64,000 nucleotides of DNA, taken from positions 1 through 64,000 of the forward strand of contig QJNS01000019.1 of the NCBI GenBank assembly GCA_004154925.1, given 5' to 3'. Below the pieces are notes generated by a model, which was not told the origin of the DNA, did not search any database, and was given only the letters and a program-made list of their open reading frames with translations. Each line of letters starts with the position of its first letter. Position 1 is the stretch's first letter. Position numbers and translations under genes: made by a program. Shown in pieces: positions 61,305 through 64,000 of this stretch. This DNA comes from Monosporascus cannonballus (lineage: Eukaryota > Ascomycota > Sordariomycetes > Xylariales).

Positions 61305-63159
61305 CCATCCCCGGCGCTCGGCTAGACATTGCCCGCGTCGTGATGTTGTACGCTGTCACTACGGTCCTCCTAACTAACGGGCATGTCGCTATATTGTACA
61401 TATGTGATGATAACAACACATATTATTCAGAATCTATTTGTCACAGTTTCAGGGTCCATCATGTATAACAAATACTAGCAAAAGCCTGTTCGCTCTAGAG
61501 CATTACAGAATTGTCGCGTGTTTGTGTCTACTACCGCTTATACATTGAAGCCATATCTCCTAATGGCTTTGTCGAGCTCGAAGTCTTCTCCCGACTTCTT
61601 GCTTCTTAGGCTGTTTTCTCTACCACCTACTTTTTTTTTTTTTGTTCTCTTTCCGGGTTTTGTGGACTTCACCGAAACAGCCTCCCTACGTATCTTGATG
61701 GGGCAACAGTAGTTTCACGGCCCAATGCATACATATGCCGAGAGGATGGATTTCCTGCCCCCGGCATTCGGAGGGCGATATGTGAATCTTCTATGCATTA
61801 ATACTACGCTAGCTTGGCTACGTAGGTGATCCCGTTTTACCTCTTGCTATACATTAAGTTAGTATGCAGTTGGTGTGGTAGGCGCAGAGTCCCCAATATT
61901 TTCCCGCTATCCGCTATTATCCACTGTGACAGCAAGTCGGATCGCATGTTGTACTTTACCGGAGATAGGTACATAAACCCCCAGCACGCAGCGGTACCTA
62001 ACACTCTTACAAGGCATCTAATGAGTGAGACTCACTTATCAGCCCCTATCGGTATGGGGAAAGCCATTTCTTTGTTTTGATTTTGAAGTACCTCCTTTAT
62101 ACTTTATTTATATTCCAGGGTACAAGCGCTTGCTGATCATCTCTGGATTTCGCTCGCTTCCCAGCGTAAGGATAAGACTGTCAGGGCCTTGCCAAAGTGG
62201 TTAAGGGCCACCCCTATGCTCAGTAGCCGAAACACGACAACTGAATAATAAAGAACTCGGCATATCATAGTACTTTATGATTCAACTACGTAGGTAGTTC
62301 AAAAGGCTCATATTATTCGAATTCCGTTAAAAGTGGGTTCATAGAATTATAGAGACACTGACGATTCAATATTGCACCTCATGTACAACTACGTACATCT
62401 GCATGGCCAGAGCCTGCCCAGGCTGGAGCAAAGCCCCGCAAGGCTAACGTTACCCGGCCCCCAGATCACAGACGGGGGAGTCTATTCTTCCCCCAGAAGC
62501 AGATACCGGGCCTGTTTTACCTACATGCGCTAGAGCCACACGGGGCTCTGACCTCCACGCGGGCAGCATGTGGGTTCTTCCTATTAGCTACCGCACAAAC
62601 CAGCCAGCGCAAATAGTGAGCGCCACGCGCAGAATGAGAACGGGATAATACACCTAGGTACCTAATTCCGTAGTAGGTAGTATTTTGTATATCGAAGCTT
62701 GCCTTTCCCAACCCTTTTTCATCCTTTTCTCTTTTTGAGACCTCAGTTATTCCCGGGGTCACCGACAGGTACTACAGGTGACCTAATGACGGACGCCTTT
62801 TTAATGCGGACGGTATCGCGGTTTCTAACTTGATCATCCCTGGTGGCAATGCCTTCATTTGCAGCCATCACCACCAGTTCTTTGGACAAGACTTCTTGTG
62901 TCCCCCCCGTCGCTACCTTTAACCCATCCCCTGGCCCCTCCAGTCTGCCCTGTCGTGTGTCGATATCCGCCCGGGCTCAGCTGAATTGCCATACCCAACG
63001 TTCTGAAAGCCTTCGCACCAAGCAGAAAGCCACACTTCGGCAAGGTCCCATTGTTGAGTCCACCCAGCACTGAAACCGCGCATATAACCATCGTCGTCAT
63101 TGCCATAATGAATCTTTGAGCTGGTTGCTTTCTTTGACAGATCGCACCTCGCCCAGTCC
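61305..63159. other. Intergenic stretch between the two Zn2Cys6 genes
   Basis: No supported gene. Holds a poly-T run (61631-61643) and a TAGGTACCTA palindrome near 62655-62664. The promoter of the second regulator lies at the right end. Confidence 0.55.
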
Positions 63160-64000
63160 ATGATGGGGACAGTCATCAACACCCCAGAAGCTTTGCCCAC
63201 GCCAAAGCAGATACGATTCGTCAACAACCAAGGCCACCCGCCGACGAAACGGAGGAGGATAAATGCAGCGTAAGAATTCCTTGTTGCTGTGTCACCTCTC
63301 GTTAAGAGCCTTCGAGCCCGATAGAAGTATATGTGCTTAAGTCCGCATTATGCGATTCACTTTCTTGTGCCAATTCCACAATCAAAGACACTGAGGGGTG
63401 GAATGCCTATAACAGTAAGCTGACGTGCGCATACACAAAAGTTGCCTGACGTGTCGCAAAAGAAAGACGAGGTGCGCCGGCGAGCATCCCGTTTGCTCGA
63501 CTTGTACGAAGAATGGCCATGTGTGCCTGGGTTATTCTGATGCCGTTGAGAAGAAGAAAGACTCCAATGGAGTGGACGGGCCCGCTATAGACCCTAGCGG
63601 AACCCATGTTGCAGCCGATGAGGACGACTACACGGATGATAAACTCGACCTCGATCATAAGCAATTGCAGAGTAATAGGCATAGAACCATACATTTTGAC
63701 TCGCCCGGCGACGGCTCCAGGTCTGGCCATGTTACTGGCGCCACTAACGAATACGCGACTTCTACCACCCCTGTTAAGCCGGAGAAGGTGGAATGGGAAG
63801 ACCAGCCGCCACGAGCCCAGTCCCAGCCTCGCTCACCAAACCTGATACGGCAATCGACGAATCCGCGACACCAGTCTTTCTCGACCGAGGATGGCCACAG
63901 TACCACCAGTCGCTCGTCAGTACAACAGCATAGTGAAAGCCACCGAGTCCCGTACTTCAGGTTCTTCGGTCCGACCGCTATCGTGCCGGGCTTCAAGCAG
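63160..64000 (+). CDS. Zn2Cys6 transcription factor, 3' end beyond the window
   Basis: Exon 1 (63160-63269) and exon 2 (63442 to the window end) join as GC|T across a 172-bp intron (GTAAGA donor, CTGAC branch at 63420, acceptor ending AAAAG). The protein begins MMGTVINTPEALPTPKQIRF and continues to a basic segment PPTKRRRINA. The zinc cluster follows directly: C38, C41, C48, C55, C58 and C65, spacing 2-6-6-2-6 (CLTCRKRKTRCAGEHPVCST, then CTKNGHVC). A Ser/Gln/Pro-rich acidic linker runs to PYFRFFGPTAIVPGFKQ at the window edge, a conserved-looking start of a regulatory domain. Only about 223 residues are visible. The start choice between two adjacent ATGs (63160, 63163) is arbitrary. It lies in the same direction as the neighbouring Zn2Cys6 gene, 1.9 kb away. 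Confidence 0.88.

Noticed and set aside
1..64000. CRISPR arrays, rRNA operons, plasmid or phage origins
   Set aside because: No regularly spaced short repeats, no rRNA-like segment, and all genes are fungal with introns.

Overview
This window comes from a filamentous ascomycete (Pezizomycotina, most likely a Sordariomycete; the placement is my inference). The evidence is short introns of about 46-230 bp with CTAAC/CTGAC-type branch sites, Zn2Cys6 and C2H2 regulators, a GH12 cellulase-family enzyme, a CVNH protein, and a 20-kb AT-rich block carrying the mutation signature of repeat-induced point mutation (RIP).

Layout. 1-7942 is low in genes: a 20-C run at the very start, then one two-exon C2H2 zinc-finger regulator (3820-4916). 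7948-28243 is one nested transposon block. A Ty1/copia element has 240-bp LTRs at 7948-8187 and 28004-28243 and a CCCAC target duplication. Two copies of one Ty3/gypsy chromovirus have inserted into it in opposite orientations. Copy A, minus strand, is 9107-16345 with 418-bp LTRs and an AGTAA duplication. Copy B, plus strand, is 20446-27824 with 439-bp LTRs and an AAAGT duplication. All three are heavily RIP-mutated and non-functional. Both chromovirus copies carry an antisense reading frame between pol and the 3' LTR, and copy B splits a tRNA-like sequence inside the copia element.

28.2-64 kb has ordinary base composition and holds the genes: an F-box-like/LRR protein; a secreted GH12 endoglucanase; the mitochondrial phosphate carrier; a short-chain dehydrogenase; a small secreted CVNH-like protein; a small unknown protein; a Ser/Thr protein kinase; a second small unknown protein; a CorA-like membrane protein; an L-fucose-permease-type MFS transporter; a single-pass membrane protein with a Cys-rich ectodomain; and two Zn2Cys6 transcription factors, the second running off the window end. 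Exon structures were built by hand from splice consensus, phase and family conservation. Most close perfectly in frame.

I see no secondary-metabolite cluster, rRNA, intact tRNA or CRISPR. The kinase, CorA-like and small-protein genes (44.6-50.9 kb) are adjacent but nothing in the sequence proves a joint function. The most notable observations are the antisense Cys-rich/coiled-coil ORF in the chromovirus, two consecutive microexons (13 and 10 nt) inside a Zn2Cys6 motif, a GC-AG intron in the fucose-permease-like gene, a phase-preserving stop-free intron in the phosphate carrier, and RIP that fades toward the outer edges of the nested elements.
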